Assembly (NCBI RefSeq): GCF_004362825.1 | Contig: NZ_SNXZ01000006.1 | Span: forward strand, 310,001-374,000 | Reading direction: 5' to 3' | Length of the DNA: 64,000 nucleotides | Source: Labedaea rhizosphaerae | Lineage (GTDB): Bacteria; Actinomycetota; Actinomycetes; Mycobacteriales; Pseudonocardiaceae | In this document: positions 1-10,177 of the stretch, piece after piece | Layout: every line of letters begins with the position of its first letter | How positions within the stretch are numbered: the stretch's first letter is position 1 | The notes under the pieces: generated by a model | What the model was told of the DNA's origin: nothing | Database searches by the model: none | What the model saw: only the letters and a program-made list of their open reading frames with translations | Program-made: the position numbers and the translations under genes

Positions 1-258
1 GCCGACCGTGGGGATGCCGGAGCCCAGATCGAGGAACTGGCGGATCCCTTGCGACATAAGGAAAAGCACCGCGCGACGGAGGAAGGCCCGGTTCAGCGTG
101 GCGATCCGGCGCACGCCGGGGTCGACGGCGAGCAGGCGATCGGCGACCGCGCGGTCCGAGGCGAAGTTGTGCGCGCCGCCGAGCAGGTAGTCGTAGATGC
201 GCGCCGCGCTGGGGAGCTCGGCGTCGACGCCGGGCGGCATCCAGTCGGGGGTGGTCAT
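1..258 (-). CDS. SAM-dependent methyltransferase, DUF574 type (3' part missing)
   Basis: Only the first 86 codons are in the window; the gene runs off the left edge. It begins with ATG at 258 and reads MTTPDWMPPGVD, then ARIYDYLLGGAHNF and later FLDLGSGIPTVG. The IYDYLLGG..NF opening and the DLGSGIPT SAM-binding loop are typical of the actinobacterial DUF574 (S-adenosyl methyltransferase) family, whose members are usually about 260-280 residues. Substrates of this family are mostly unknown, and it is expanded in Streptomyces and Pseudonocardiales. The neighbouring TetR gene reads the same way but is separated by about 105 bp, so a shared transcript is possible but not shown. Confidence 0.85.
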   Translation of the reverse strand, partial: MTTPDWMPPGVDAELPSAARIYDYLLGGAHNFASDRAVADRLLAVDPGVRRIATLNRAFLRRAVLFLMSQGIRQFLDLGSGIPTVG

Positions 259-363
259 TTTGGCAAGGATAGCGGGCGCCCCCAGGCCCGTAACCGCCGG
301 ACGGGTGGCGTTGTTTCCGTTGACTGCCAAGCGTTTGCGGCTGTGTTGCGGCTGTGTTTGCGA

Positions 364-999
364 CTAATCGAGGGACAGCGCCGCGGACGTCGCGGACGCC
401 GGCGTGGCCGCGCCACGCACCGCGGCCAGCGCCATCCCGGTCAGCAGCGCGGCCATCTGCTCGCGGTCGAGGTGCCTGCTGTGCGGGGTCGAGTTGATCA
501 GGCCGAACACGGCGTGGGCGGCCGCGCGTGCGGCCGGTTCGTCCACGTCGGGCTGCGCGGCGCGGATCGCGTCCACCCAGATCTCCACGTAGCGCCGCTG
601 CAACGCCCGCACGCGACGGCGGTCCGGATCGGTCAGGTTGCCGAGGTTGCGTTCCTGCACGGTGATCAACGCCGGGTTGTCCAGCGCGAAGTCCACTTGG
701 AACCGGACGAGCTCGCCGAGCAGGGTGCGTGGCTCGGCGCCGGTGTCGGCCCGGGTCTGGCCGCCGTCGAGCAGGATCTCGCTGATCGACGTGAGCATCT
801 CGCCGAGCATCGCGTCCTTGGAGCGGAAGTGCCGGTAGAGCGCGGGCCCGGACACGCCGACGGCCGAGCCGATGTCGTCGATGCCGACGCCGTGGAAGCC
901 GTGCCGCGCGAAGAGCTCCGCGGCCGCGGCGAGGATCTGGTCGCGGCGACGCTGCTTGCCCGGGGGCTTGTCGGGCGCGTCCGGCGGCGGGGAGATCAC
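364..999 (-). CDS. TetR/AcrR-family regulator of the acyl-CoA carboxylase operon
   Basis: A 211-residue TetR repressor. The N-terminal helix-turn-helix (residues about 18-64) contains ILAAAAELFARHGFHGV and VSGPALYRHFRSKDAM, the family recognition-helix pattern; the rest is the ligand-binding/dimerisation half. The start is GTG at 999, 24 bp from a 16-bp palindrome at 1023-1038 that recurs twice before accD1. Beyond the intervening lipase lie accD1-accA1-fadE19, a leucine/branched-chain acyl-CoA degradation operon that in mycobacteria also has a TetR neighbour. The inferred role is autorepression and repression of that operon, relieved by an acyl-CoA intermediate; the ligand cannot be read from sequence. 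Confidence 0.88.
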   Translation of the reverse strand: MISPPPDAPDKPPGKQRRRDQILAAAAELFARHGFHGVGIDDIGSAVGVSGPALYRHFRSKDAMLGEMLTSISEILLDGGQTRADTGAEPRTLLGELVRFQVDFALDNPALITVQERNLGNLTDPDRRRVRALQRRYVEIWVDAIRAAQPDVDEPAARAAAHAVFGLINSTPHSRHLDREQMAALLTGMALAAVRGAATPASATSAALSLD

Positions 1000-1022
1000 C
1001 CCCGCGATGGTACTGGCCGGGA

Positions 1023-1038
1023 GTTAGCAAGCGCTAAC
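1023..1038. promoter_or_regulatory. Operator palindrome upstream of tetR
   Basis: GTTAGC-AAGC-GCTAAC is a palindrome with perfect 6-bp arms. The same design recurs at 1982-1997 (GTTAGT-CAGC-GCTAAC) and 2011-2026 (GTTAAC-GATG-ACTAAC), giving GTTARY-n4-RYTAAC. Its place just before the TetR start fits autoregulation. Binding itself is inference. Confidence 0.75.
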
Positions 1039-1129
1039 ACTTCTCGAAAATTGTCAACATGACGCTACCGGGATTGGAAATTCGCTGGTAATTATGCAAG
1101 GCGTGTCCACCGTCACATGGAGGGTCCCC

Positions 1130-1918
1130 ATGCGTGTGCTCAGACTTGCCCTGCTCCCTGTCCTCGCGTTAACCGCCATGCTCGCGTTCACGCTCCCCGC
1201 GTCCGCGGCCGGCGACAACTACGTGGCACTCGGCGACTCCTACTCCTCCGGCGTCGGCGCCGGCTCGTACCTCAGCGACAGCGGCTCCTGCAAGCGCAGC
1301 CAGAACGCCTACGCCGAGCTCTGGGCCAGCTCCCACTCGGTCAACTCGCTGACGTTCGTGGCCTGCTCCGGCGCGGTCACCTCGGACGTCATCAACAGCC
1401 AGGTGAACTCGCTGTCGTCGTCCACGTCTCTCGTCACGATCACCATCGGCGGCAACGACGCCGGGTTCGCCGACGTCATGGAGACCTGCAACCTCGGCTC
1501 CGACCAGGACTGCGTCGACCGGGTGAACCAGGCGAAGGCCTTCGCGACGAGCGAGCTGCCCGGCCGGCTCGACAACACCTACAACGCCATCCGTCAGCAC
1601 GCGCCGTACGCCCGGGTCATCGTGCTGGGTTACCCCCGCATGTACGCGGTGCCCGGTAGCTGCTGGGCGGGCCTCAGCGACACCAAGCGGTCGGCGATCA
1701 ACAGCGGTGCGGACACCGTCGACCAGGTGACCGCCGGTCGCGCCTCGGCGCACGGCTTCACCTTCGGCGACGTCCGCGGCACCTTCGGCGGCCACGAGCT
1801 GTGCTCCGGCAGCCCGTGGCTGCACAGCTGGGCGTGGCCGGTGGACGAGTCCTACCACCCGACGGCCTCCGGTCAGAACGGCGGCTACTACGCCGAGCTC
1901 CGCTCGATCACGGGCTGA
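1130..1918 (+). CDS. Secreted SGNH-family lipase/esterase
   Basis: A 262-residue exported hydrolase. ATG at 1130 is preferred because GGAGG lies about 7 bp upstream, and a Sec signal peptide follows: MRVLRL, a hydrophobic stretch, then ASA-AG near residue 26. The mature protein has SGNH block I (ALGDSYSSG, nucleophile Ser), block III (GGND) and the C-terminal block V (DESYHPTASG, catalytic His). Six cysteines in the mature part suggest three disulfides, as in the Streptomyces SGNH lipases. It is probably an extracellular acyl-ester hydrolase. It sits between the TetR gene and the accD1 operon, reading toward the latter but closed off by a strong terminator, so it is likely its own transcript. 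Confidence 0.9.
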   Translation: MRVLRLALLPVLALTAMLAFTLPASAAGDNYVALGDSYSSGVGAGSYLSDSGSCKRSQNAYAELWASSHSVNSLTFVACSGAVTSDVINSQVNSLSSSTSLVTITIGGNDAGFADVMETCNLGSDQDCVDRVNQAKAFATSELPGRLDNTYNAIRQHAPYARVIVLGYPRMYAVPGSCWAGLSDTKRSAINSGADTVDQVTAGRASAHGFTFGDVRGTFGGHELCSGSPWLHSWAWPVDESYHPTASGQNGGYYAELRSITG

Positions 1919-1930
1919 GTCGCGCGCGGT

Positions 1931-1968
1931 ACAACGGCGGTCGTCCCTGCGGGGACGGCCGCCGTTGT
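1931..1968 (+). terminator. Hairpin terminator after the SGNH lipase gene
   Basis: ACAACGGCGG at 1931-1940 pairs with CCGCCGTTGT at 1959-1968, and an inner CGTCCC/GGGACG stem extends the hairpin to about 17 bp around a TGC loop. No long U-tract follows. It separates the lipase gene from the operators and accD1. Confidence 0.75.
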
Positions 1969-1981
1969 TGTGGACGCAGAC

Positions 1982-2026
1982 GTTAGTCAGCGCTAACATG
2001 AGGTCGTATGGTTAACGATGACTAAC
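1982..2026. promoter_or_regulatory. Double TetR-type operator in front of accD1
   Basis: Two palindromes, GTTAGTCAGCGCTAAC (1982-1997) and GTTAACGATGACTAAC (2011-2026), are spaced 29 bp start to start and lie 16-60 bp before the accD1 ATG. They share arms with the site before the tetR gene at 1023-1038. This is the best sequence evidence that the TetR protein controls the carboxylase operon. Confidence 0.75.
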
Positions 2027-2042
2027 CTCGCACGGGAGTGAG

Positions 2043-3656
2043 ATGGACGCGCCCGTCCTGCGCAGTGCCGCCGACCCGGCCGACCCCGCGTTCCAGCGTT
2101 ACCGCAAGGAGCACGGAGAGCTCGCCGTCGAGCTGCGGGATCGCATCGCCAAGGCCAGCCTCGGCGGCCCCGAGCGCGCCCGCGCCCGCCATGTGGAGCG
2201 CGGCAAGCTGCTGCCCCGCGACCGGGTGGACTCGCTGGTCGACCCCGGTTCGCCGCTGCTGGAGCTCTCCCCGCTGGCCGCGAACGGCATGTACGACGAC
2301 GAGGCGCCCGCCGCGGGCATCATCACCGCAGTCGGCCGGGTGTCCGGGCGCGAGTGCGTGATCGTCGCCAACGACGCCACCGTCAAGGGCGGCACCTACT
2401 ACCCGATGACGGTCAAGAAGCACCTGCGCGCCCAGGAAGTCGCGCTGCACAACAACCTGCCGTGCGTCTACCTAGTGGACTCCGGCGGCGCGTTCCTGCC
2501 CCGCCAGGACGAGGTGTTCCCCGACCGCGAGCACTTCGGCCGGATCTTCTTCAACCAGGCCACCATGTCGGCCAAGGGCATCCCGCAGATCGCCGCCGTG
2601 CTCGGCTCGTGCACGGCAGGCGGCGCGTACGTCCCGGCCATGAGCGACGAAGCGGTCATCGTGCGCAACCAGGGCACGATCTTCCTCGGCGGCCCGCCGC
2701 TGGTGAAGGCCGCGACCGGCGAGGTCGTCACGGCCGAGGAGCTCGGCGGCGGCGACGTGCACTCGCGCGTCTCCGGGGTCACCGACCACCTGGCCGACGA
2801 CGACGGCCACGCACTGCGCATCGTCCGCTCGATCATCTCCACCCTCGGCCCGCGTGCCGAGCGGCCGTGGGACGTCGTGGCGACCGAGGACCCGGTGGTC
2901 GACCCCGGCGAGCTCTACGGCGTCGTGCCGACCGACTCGCGCACGCCCTACGACGTGCGCGAGGTCATCGCCCGCGTGGTCGACGGCAGCCGCTTCCGCG
3001 AGTTCAAGAAGGAGTACGGCTCGACGCTGGTCACGGGGTTCGCCCGCATCCACGGCCACCCGGTCGGCATCGTGGCCAACAACGGCGTGCTGTTCGGCGA
3101 GTCCGCGGTCAAGGGCGCGCACTTCATCGAGCTGTGCGACAAGCGCTCGATCCCGCTGGTGTTCCTGCAGAACATCACCGGGTTCATGGTCGGCCGCGAC
3201 TACGAGGCCGGCGGCATCGCCAAGCACGGCGCCAAGATGGTCACCGCCGTCGCGTGCGCGCGGGTGCCGAAGTTCACCGTGGTCATCGGCGGCTCCTTCG
3301 GCGCGGGCAACTACTCGATGTGCGGGCGGGCGTATTCGCCGCGGTTCCTGTGGATGTGGCCCAACGCGCGGATCTCGGTGATGGGCGGCGAGCAGGCCGC
3401 GTCCGTGCTCGCGACCGTGCGCCGCGACCAGCTCGAAGGTCGTGGGCAGGAGTGGAGCGCCGAGGACGAGGAGGCGTTCAAGGCCCCGATCCGCGAGCAG
3501 TACGAGGACCAGGGCAACCCGTACTACTCGACCGCCCGCCTGTGGGACGACGGCGTGATCGACCCCGCCGACACCCGCAAGGTGCTCGGGCTCGCCCTGT
3601 CCGCCGCCGCCAACGCCCCGCTGGAGCCGGTCGGCTACGGCGTCTTCCGGATGTGA
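2043..3656 (+). CDS. accD1: Acyl-CoA (methylcrotonyl-CoA type) carboxylase, beta/carboxyltransferase subunit
   Basis: A 537-residue biotin-dependent carboxyltransferase. It moves the carboxyl group from carboxybiotin to an acyl-CoA, probably 3-methylcrotonyl-CoA in leucine breakdown. N- and C-terminal crotonase-like halves are complete: [10 protein letters not shown] and [16 protein letters not shown] in the first, [19 protein letters not shown] and [14 protein letters not shown] in the second. Length and motifs match mycobacterial AccD1 and MccB subunits rather than AccD5-type propionyl-CoA subunits. ATG at 2043 follows GGGAG. The biotin carboxylase accA1 and dehydrogenase fadE19 follow directly, giving two consecutive steps, isovaleryl-CoA to methylcrotonyl-CoA and its carboxylation. 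Regulation is probably through the paired operators at 1982-2026. Confidence 0.93.
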   Translation: MDAPVLRSAADPADPAFQRYRKEHGELAVELRDRIAKASLGGPERARARHVERGKLLPRDRVDSLVDPGSPLLELSPLAANGMYDDEAPAAGIITAVGRVSGRECVIVANDATVKGGTYYPMTVKKHLRAQEVALHNNLPCVYLVDSGGAFLPRQDEVFPDREHFGRIFFNQATMSAKGIPQIAAVLGSCTAGGAYVPAMSDEAVIVRNQGTIFLGGPPLVKAATGEVVTAEELGGGDVHSRVSGVTDHLADDDGHALRIVRSIISTLGPRAERPWDVVATEDPVVDPGELYGVVPTDSRTPYDVREVIARVVDGSRFREFKKEYGSTLVTGFARIHGHPVGIVANNGVLFGESAVKGAHFIELCDKRSIPLVFLQNITGFMVGRDYEAGGIAKHGAKMVTAVACARVPKFTVVIGGSFGAGNYSMCGRAYSPRFLWMWPNARISVMGGEQAASVLATVRRDQLEGRGQEWSAEDEEAFKAPIREQYEDQGNPYYSTARLWDDGVIDPADTRKVLGLALSAAANAPLEPVGYGVFRM

Positions 3657-3667
3657 GCGCAGTGTCA

Positions 3668-5661
<1,994 letters not shown>

Positions 5662-5665
<4 letters not shown>

Positions 5666-6813
5666 TCGACCTGAGCATCGGCGAGGAGTACGAGGCGCTC
5701 CGCAAGACCGTCGAGGAGTTCGCGCGCGAAGAGGTCGCGCCGGTGATCGGCGGGTTCTACGAGCGCGAGGAGTTCCCGTACGACCTGATCGCCAAGATGG
5801 GCCGGATGGGCCTGTTCGGCTTGCCGATCAGCGAGGAGTACGGCGGCATGGGCGGCGACTACTTCGCGCTCTGCCTCGCCCTGGAGGAGCTGGCGCGCGT
5901 CGACTCCTCGGTCGCGATCACCCTGGAAGCCGGGGTTTCCCTTGGGGCGATGCCGGTCTACCGCTTCGGGTCCGCATCGCAGAAGGAGACCTGGCTGCCG
6001 GCCCTGTGCCGTGGCGACCGGCTCGCCGCGTTCGGGTTGACCGAACCGGGCGGCGGCTCCGACGCGGGCGCGACGAAGACCACGGCACGCCTCGAAGGCG
6101 ACGCGTGGGTGATCAACGGCAGCAAGAGCTTCATCACCAACTCGGGCACCGACATCACGTCGATGGTGACCGTGACCGCGGTGACCGGCCAGGCCGAGGG
6201 CGGGCGCAAGGAGATCAGCGCGATCATCGTGCCGTCCGGGACGCCTGGGTTCGGCGTGGAGAAGAAGTACTCCAAGGTCGGCTGGAACGCCTCCGACACG
6301 CACGGTCTGTCCTTCTCGGACTGTCGCGTGCCCGAAGGCAACCTGCTCGGCGAGCGGGGCCGGGGTTACGCCCAGTTCCTGTCCATTTTGGACGAAGGCC
6401 GGGTCGCGATCGCCGCGCTGTCGGTGGGTCTGGCGCAGGGGTGCGTCGACGAGTCGCTGCGCTACGCGCACGAGCGGGAGGCGTTCGGCCACAACATCGG
6501 CCACTACCAGGCGATCCAGTTCAAGATCGCCGAGATGGAGACCCGCACCCACACCGCGCGCCTGTCCTACTACGCCGCCGCGGCCAAGATGCTGCGCGGC
6601 GAGCCGTTCAAGAAGGAAGCCGCCATCGCCAAGCTGGTGTGCTCCGAGGCAGCCATGGACAACGCCCGCGACGCCACCCAGATCTTCGGCGGTTACGGGT
6701 TCATGAACGAATACCCCGTGGGCCGGTTCTACCGGGACGCCAAGATCCTCGAGATCGGTGAGGGGACGAGCGAGGTCCAGAAGATGCTCATCGCTCGCCA
6801 CCTCGGCCTGTAG
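5662..6813 (+). CDS. fadE19: Acyl-CoA dehydrogenase, isovaleryl/short branched-chain type
   Basis: A 383-residue, full-length acyl-CoA dehydrogenase that oxidises a short branched acyl-CoA using FAD, passing electrons to ETF. Visible are the flavin/substrate motif [19 protein letters not shown], the ACAD signature region and the C-terminal [23 protein letters not shown] with the catalytic-base segment [16 protein letters not shown]. Its ATG overlaps the accA1 stop (ATGA). As third gene behind accD1-accA1 it corresponds in order and type to mycobacterial fadE19. Isovaleryl-CoA or 2-methylbutyryl-CoA are the likely substrates. The transcript ends at the hairpin at 6817-6857. Confidence 0.9.
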
Positions 6814-6816
6814 TCG

Positions 6817-6857
6817 AACCCGCCGGCTGGGTGGCGATCCCGCCCAGCCGGCGGGTT
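6817..6857 (+). terminator. Strong hairpin terminator after fadE19
   Basis: Perfect 15-bp arms (AACCCGCCGGCTGGG at 6817-6831 and its complement ending at 6857) enclose an 11-base loop, 3 bp after the fadE19 stop. It may serve both convergent transcripts, since malQ ends at 7012 on the other strand. Confidence 0.85.
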
Positions 6858-7011
6858 GTCCACAGGCTTGTGGTTGTCCCCAGATCCGCCCGTGCACGGT
6901 TCCCCTGCTTGAATCCCGGTAGACTGGCTCCGGGGTCGCCCCCCGGTGAGGGTGGGGGATCTCTCAACTCAAGAGGCGCCGGAGACTGTTGACGTGCAAG
7001 GGAAATCGTCG
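6858..7011. other. Intergenic stretch between convergent fadE19 and malQ
   Basis: About 150 bp. It holds runs such as GGGGTCGCCCCCCGG and GGTGAGGGTGGGGGATC that can fold, but no reading frame, clear promoter or known RNA family was recognised. It may only form the malQ 3' end. Confidence 0.35.
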
Positions 7012-8889
7012 TCAGTGGTGTTCGCTCAGGGCCGCGGCGATGGTCCGCACCCGTGGATCGGCGAGGAATTCTTCCAAGGTCAACGGCAGGGGGATGCGCC
7101 AGTTCGGGTACTGGTCCACCGTCCCCGGCAGGTTCGGCTGGCGCACCTGGCCGACCACATCGGCCGGTGAGGTCAACACCAGCTGCGAGGCCGCCGTGCC
7201 CAGAAGCTTGTGCAGGGCCAGCACCATGTCGTCGGTCGGGATGCCTTCCGCGCGCAACAAGGCGGTCATCGCCGAGCGCTCGGCCGCGGCGCGCTCGTAC
7301 TCCGCCGCATCGGAATCGGTCAGCAGCCCGAGCGCCGAGCGGATCCGCACGTGCTCGGCCTCCAGCCACCCGGTCACCGTCGGCAGGTCGTGGGTCGACA
7401 CGCTCGCCATCGCCTGCTCGGTCCACTCCCGCGGCGGCACGAACGGCTGACCGGGCCGGACCCAGTTCCGCTGGAACCACAGGACCGCCGAGCTGAGCAT
7501 CCCGCGTTCATGCAGCGTGGTCGTCACCGTGGGCTGCACGGTCCCGAGGTCCTCGCCGACCACCACGGCGCCCGCCCGGTGGGCCTCCAAAGCCGCGATC
7601 CCGATCATCGCCTCCGCGTCGTAGTGCACATAGGTGCCACGCGAAGCGGGCTCGCCCGGCGGGATCCACCACAGCCGCCAGAGCCCTGCCACGTGATCGA
7701 TGCGCACGCCGTCGGCATGGGTGAGCACGCTGCGCAGCATGTCCCGCAGCGGCGCGTACCCCAAGCGCGCCAACCGATCCGGGCGCCACGGCGGCAGGTT
7801 CCAGTCCTGGCCCTGCTGGCTGAACGCGTCCGGCGGCGCACCCACGCGCACGTCCGCGGCGAACGCGTCGCGGGCCGCCCACGTGTCCGCGCCGCCGGGG
7901 TGCACGCCGACCGGCAGGTCGTGAATGACGCCGACGGCCATGCGCGAGCGGTCCTGCACGGCCGCCAGCTGCGCCAGGCACTCCTGCTGCAACCACACGT
8001 GGAAGGCGACCCGCTCCTCGGGCGCGCTCGCCGAGGCCGGGTCCTGTTCCGACGCCGGCCACGAGCGCCAGTCCGGCCCGTGCTGCTCGGCCAGCGCGCA
8101 GAACGTCGCGAAGTCACGCAGATCCGGCGCGGGATCGACCCGCTCGGCGAAGGGCCACAGCAGCTCCAACGCCGAACGCTTCGCCGCCCACACCGAGTCG
8201 TAGTCGATCAGTTCCGACGACGGGGGCCGCAACGCCACCACGGCCGCGCGCGTCGCCTCGTCGGCCCGGCCGAACGCCGCCGTGTCGGTGATGCGCAGGT
8301 ACAGCGGGTTCAGGAACCGCCTGCTGGCGGGGGAGTACGGCGAGCGCTCCACCGGGTGCGTCGGGCTGACCGCCCGCACGGGGTTGACCAGGACGACGCC
8401 GGCCCCGCTGTGCTCGGCGATCGACGCCAGGTCGCCGAAGTCGCCCATGCCCCACGACTCGGCCGAGCGCATGGCGTACAGCTGCAGCATCCAGCCCCAC
8501 GCCCGCGGCACCGCCGGAAGCCGTTGCGGCACAACGACAAGCGTCACCTCCTGGGTGTCGGTGCGCAGCCGGTGCCAGCCGAGCGGCAGGTCATCGGGGA
8601 TGGCGGTGACCGCGCGGGTCGTGCCGTCCTCCAGGGTGATCTCGGCCGGCCCGTCCAGCGGGCGCGTCGCGCCTTCCCGCACGACCACCGTCGGGGGCAG
8701 CGCGTCGGGCGCGGACCGGAGCTCCGCTAGGGCCGCTCGCACCGCGGATGGGGTGCTTGCGTCCACATCGAGTTGGGCCAGGATGGCGATCACCACGTCT
8801 TCGTCGACGGTGACCTCGACCCGGTCTGCGTTCTCATAGCTGGTGGCCACCCCGTGGGCGGCGGCCAGCTCGGCGAGTTCGGCGTGCAC
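7012..8889 (-). CDS. malQ: 4-alpha-glucanotransferase (amylomaltase, GH77)
   Basis: About 625 residues. It transfers alpha-1,4-glucan segments between maltodextrins in glycogen/maltodextrin turnover in the cytoplasm. GH77 signatures are present: WGMGDFGDL near the start of the barrel, ADGVRIDHVAGLWRLWWIP with the nucleophile Asp region, and VVVGEDLGTVQP with the acid/base Glu region; QYPNWRIPLPLTLEEFL is the typical C-terminus. The actinobacterial N-terminal extension (HAELAELAAAHGVATSY) is present. GTG at 8889 is chosen because the reading frame above it would run into the divergent neighbour, which starts at 8964; an ATG at 8976 is in frame but improbable. No glucan genes flank it. Confidence 0.9.
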   Translation of the reverse strand: MHAELAELAAAHGVATSYENADRVEVTVDEDVVIAILAQLDVDASTPSAVRAALAELRSAPDALPPTVVVREGATRPLDGPAEITLEDGTTRAVTAIPDDLPLGWHRLRTDTQEVTLVVVPQRLPAVPRAWGWMLQLYAMRSAESWGMGDFGDLASIAEHSGAGVVLVNPVRAVSPTHPVERSPYSPASRRFLNPLYLRITDTAAFGRADEATRAAVVALRPPSSELIDYDSVWAAKRSALELLWPFAERVDPAPDLRDFATFCALAEQHGPDWRSWPASEQDPASASAPEERVAFHVWLQQECLAQLAAVQDRSRMAVGVIHDLPVGVHPGGADTWAARDAFAADVRVGAPPDAFSQQGQDWNLPPWRPDRLARLGYAPLRDMLRSVLTHADGVRIDHVAGLWRLWWIPPGEPASRGTYVHYDAEAMIGIAALEAHRAGAVVVGEDLGTVQPTVTTTLHERGMLSSAVLWFQRNWVRPGQPFVPPREWTEQAMASVSTHDLPTVTGWLEAEHVRIRSALGLLTDSDAAEYERAAAERSAMTALLRAEGIPTDDMVLALHKLLGTAASQLVLTSPADVVGQVRQPNLPGTVDQYPNWRIPLPLTLEEFLADPRVRTIAAALSEHH

Positions 8890-8963
8890 GATCTCACTGT
8901 GTACAGGATTTGATGTGTCCCGCTCGAACCCGGAGGATGACAGCGTCGACGAGGGGAGCTCCG

Positions 8964-10019
8964 ATGGCGTCCGCACCGCAATGGCTGGCCAGTGCCGCGT
9001 CCAATGTGGTCGCCAAGACGGTCAACGGCGGCCTCGCTGACCTGCGGCCGATGCCCCGCACGCTGATCGACCGCGGCCCCAACCGGTCGGTCTACCGGCT
9101 GGCGCCGCGCGGCAAGACCCTCGACGGCCCGCCGGTGCTGCTGGTGCCGCCGCTGGCCGCGCCCGCGTTGTGCTTCGACCTGCGCCGCGGCTGCAGCCTC
9201 GCCGAACACCTGGTCACCGGCGGCCGACGCACCTACCTGGTGGACTACGGCACGGTCGCGTTCTCCGACCGCGGCCTGGGCGTCGAGCACTGGGTGGACG
9301 AGGTGCTGCCACGCACCATCCGCGCGGTCAGCGAGGACGCGGGCGGGCAGCCGGTGCACATCGTCGCGTGGTGCCTGGGCGGGATCTTCTCGCTGCTCAC
9401 GTCGGCCGCGCAGCCGACGCTGCCGGTGGCCTCGATCGTGTCGGTCGCCGCGCCGTTCGACATGACGGCCGTCCCGCTGTTCGCGCCGATCAAACCGCTG
9501 GCCAACGTGGCCGACGGCCTGCTCTTCACCGCCGCGTACCGCCTGCTCGGCGGCGCGCCGCGCCAGCTGGTGAAGCGGGTGTTCCAGCTCTCGGCCATCG
9601 ACAAGGTCGTGACCAAGCCCTACGCGATCCTCACCCACCTCGACGACGCCGACTTCCTCGCCCAGCTCGAGGCCGTGGACCGGTTCACCGACAACATGAT
9701 CGCCTACCCGGGGCGCACGTTCGGGCAGATGTACCACCACTTCTTCCGGGCCAACGACCTAGCCAACGGCGCCGTTGACCTGGGTGGACGCCGGATCGCG
9801 CTGTCCGAGGTGAAGCAGCCGGTCCTGGTGATCGCCGGGCGCGGCGACTCGATCGCGCCGCAACGGGCCGTGCACCGGCTGGTCGAGGTGCTGGAGAACG
9901 CCGAAGACATGCGGTTCGAGGTCTGCCCGGGCGGTCACCTCGGCGTGCTGACCGGCCGCGCCGCCCGCAATTCGACCTGGCGCCACATCGACGACTTCCT
10001 GGACGAGCGCACCGCCTGA
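8964..10019 (+). CDS. PHA-synthase-like alpha/beta hydrolase with cysteine nucleophile
   Basis: A 351-residue alpha/beta-hydrolase-fold protein of the PhaC/PhaE-like superfamily. The nucleophile elbow is AWCLGG, with Cys near residue 135 in place of the usual Ser. The acid is in AGRGDSIAP and the His in CPGGHLGVLTG, so the triad looks complete. ATG at 8964 follows GAGGGGAG. It is shorter than class I/III PHA synthases (about 350-590 residues) and no phaA, phaB or phasin gene is nearby, so storage-polymer synthesis is not supported. Related actinobacterial proteins are described as poly(hydroxyalkanoate) synthase-like acyltransferases or lipases. The substrate is unknown. It is divergent from malQ across about 75 bp. 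Confidence 0.75.
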   Translation: MASAPQWLASAASNVVAKTVNGGLADLRPMPRTLIDRGPNRSVYRLAPRGKTLDGPPVLLVPPLAAPALCFDLRRGCSLAEHLVTGGRRTYLVDYGTVAFSDRGLGVEHWVDEVLPRTIRAVSEDAGGQPVHIVAWCLGGIFSLLTSAAQPTLPVASIVSVAAPFDMTAVPLFAPIKPLANVADGLLFTAAYRLLGGAPRQLVKRVFQLSAIDKVVTKPYAILTHLDDADFLAQLEAVDRFTDNMIAYPGRTFGQMYHHFFRANDLANGAVDLGGRRIALSEVKQPVLVIAGRGDSIAPQRAVHRLVEVLENAEDMRFEVCPGGHLGVLTGRAARNSTWRHIDDFLDERTA

Positions 10020-10177
10020 CTCGGCCTCGCGGCGACCACCAGCGCAGCATCCCTGGATGACTCGATCCGTAACCTCGACACCCGGTTTCTCCGAGTCGAT
10101 ACACTACGCATTCGAATATTATGTTTTCGTAGTAAATGGGTGCAGTGGTCGTCGCGGTAGAAGAGCTCGGGCCCGGG
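10020..10177. other. Convergent intergenic region with AT-rich pocket
   Basis: It lies between two convergent genes. GACTCG near 10056 and CGAGTC near 10092 could pair, followed by an unusually AT-rich stretch at about 10108-10138 (ATTCGAATATTATG and neighbours). This resembles a bidirectional termination region; no gene is seen. Confidence 0.4.

Noticed and set aside
8890-8976. Longer malQ start at ATG 8976
   Set aside because: It would overlap the start and ribosome site of the divergent gene at 8964; the conserved N-terminus begins after GTG 8889.
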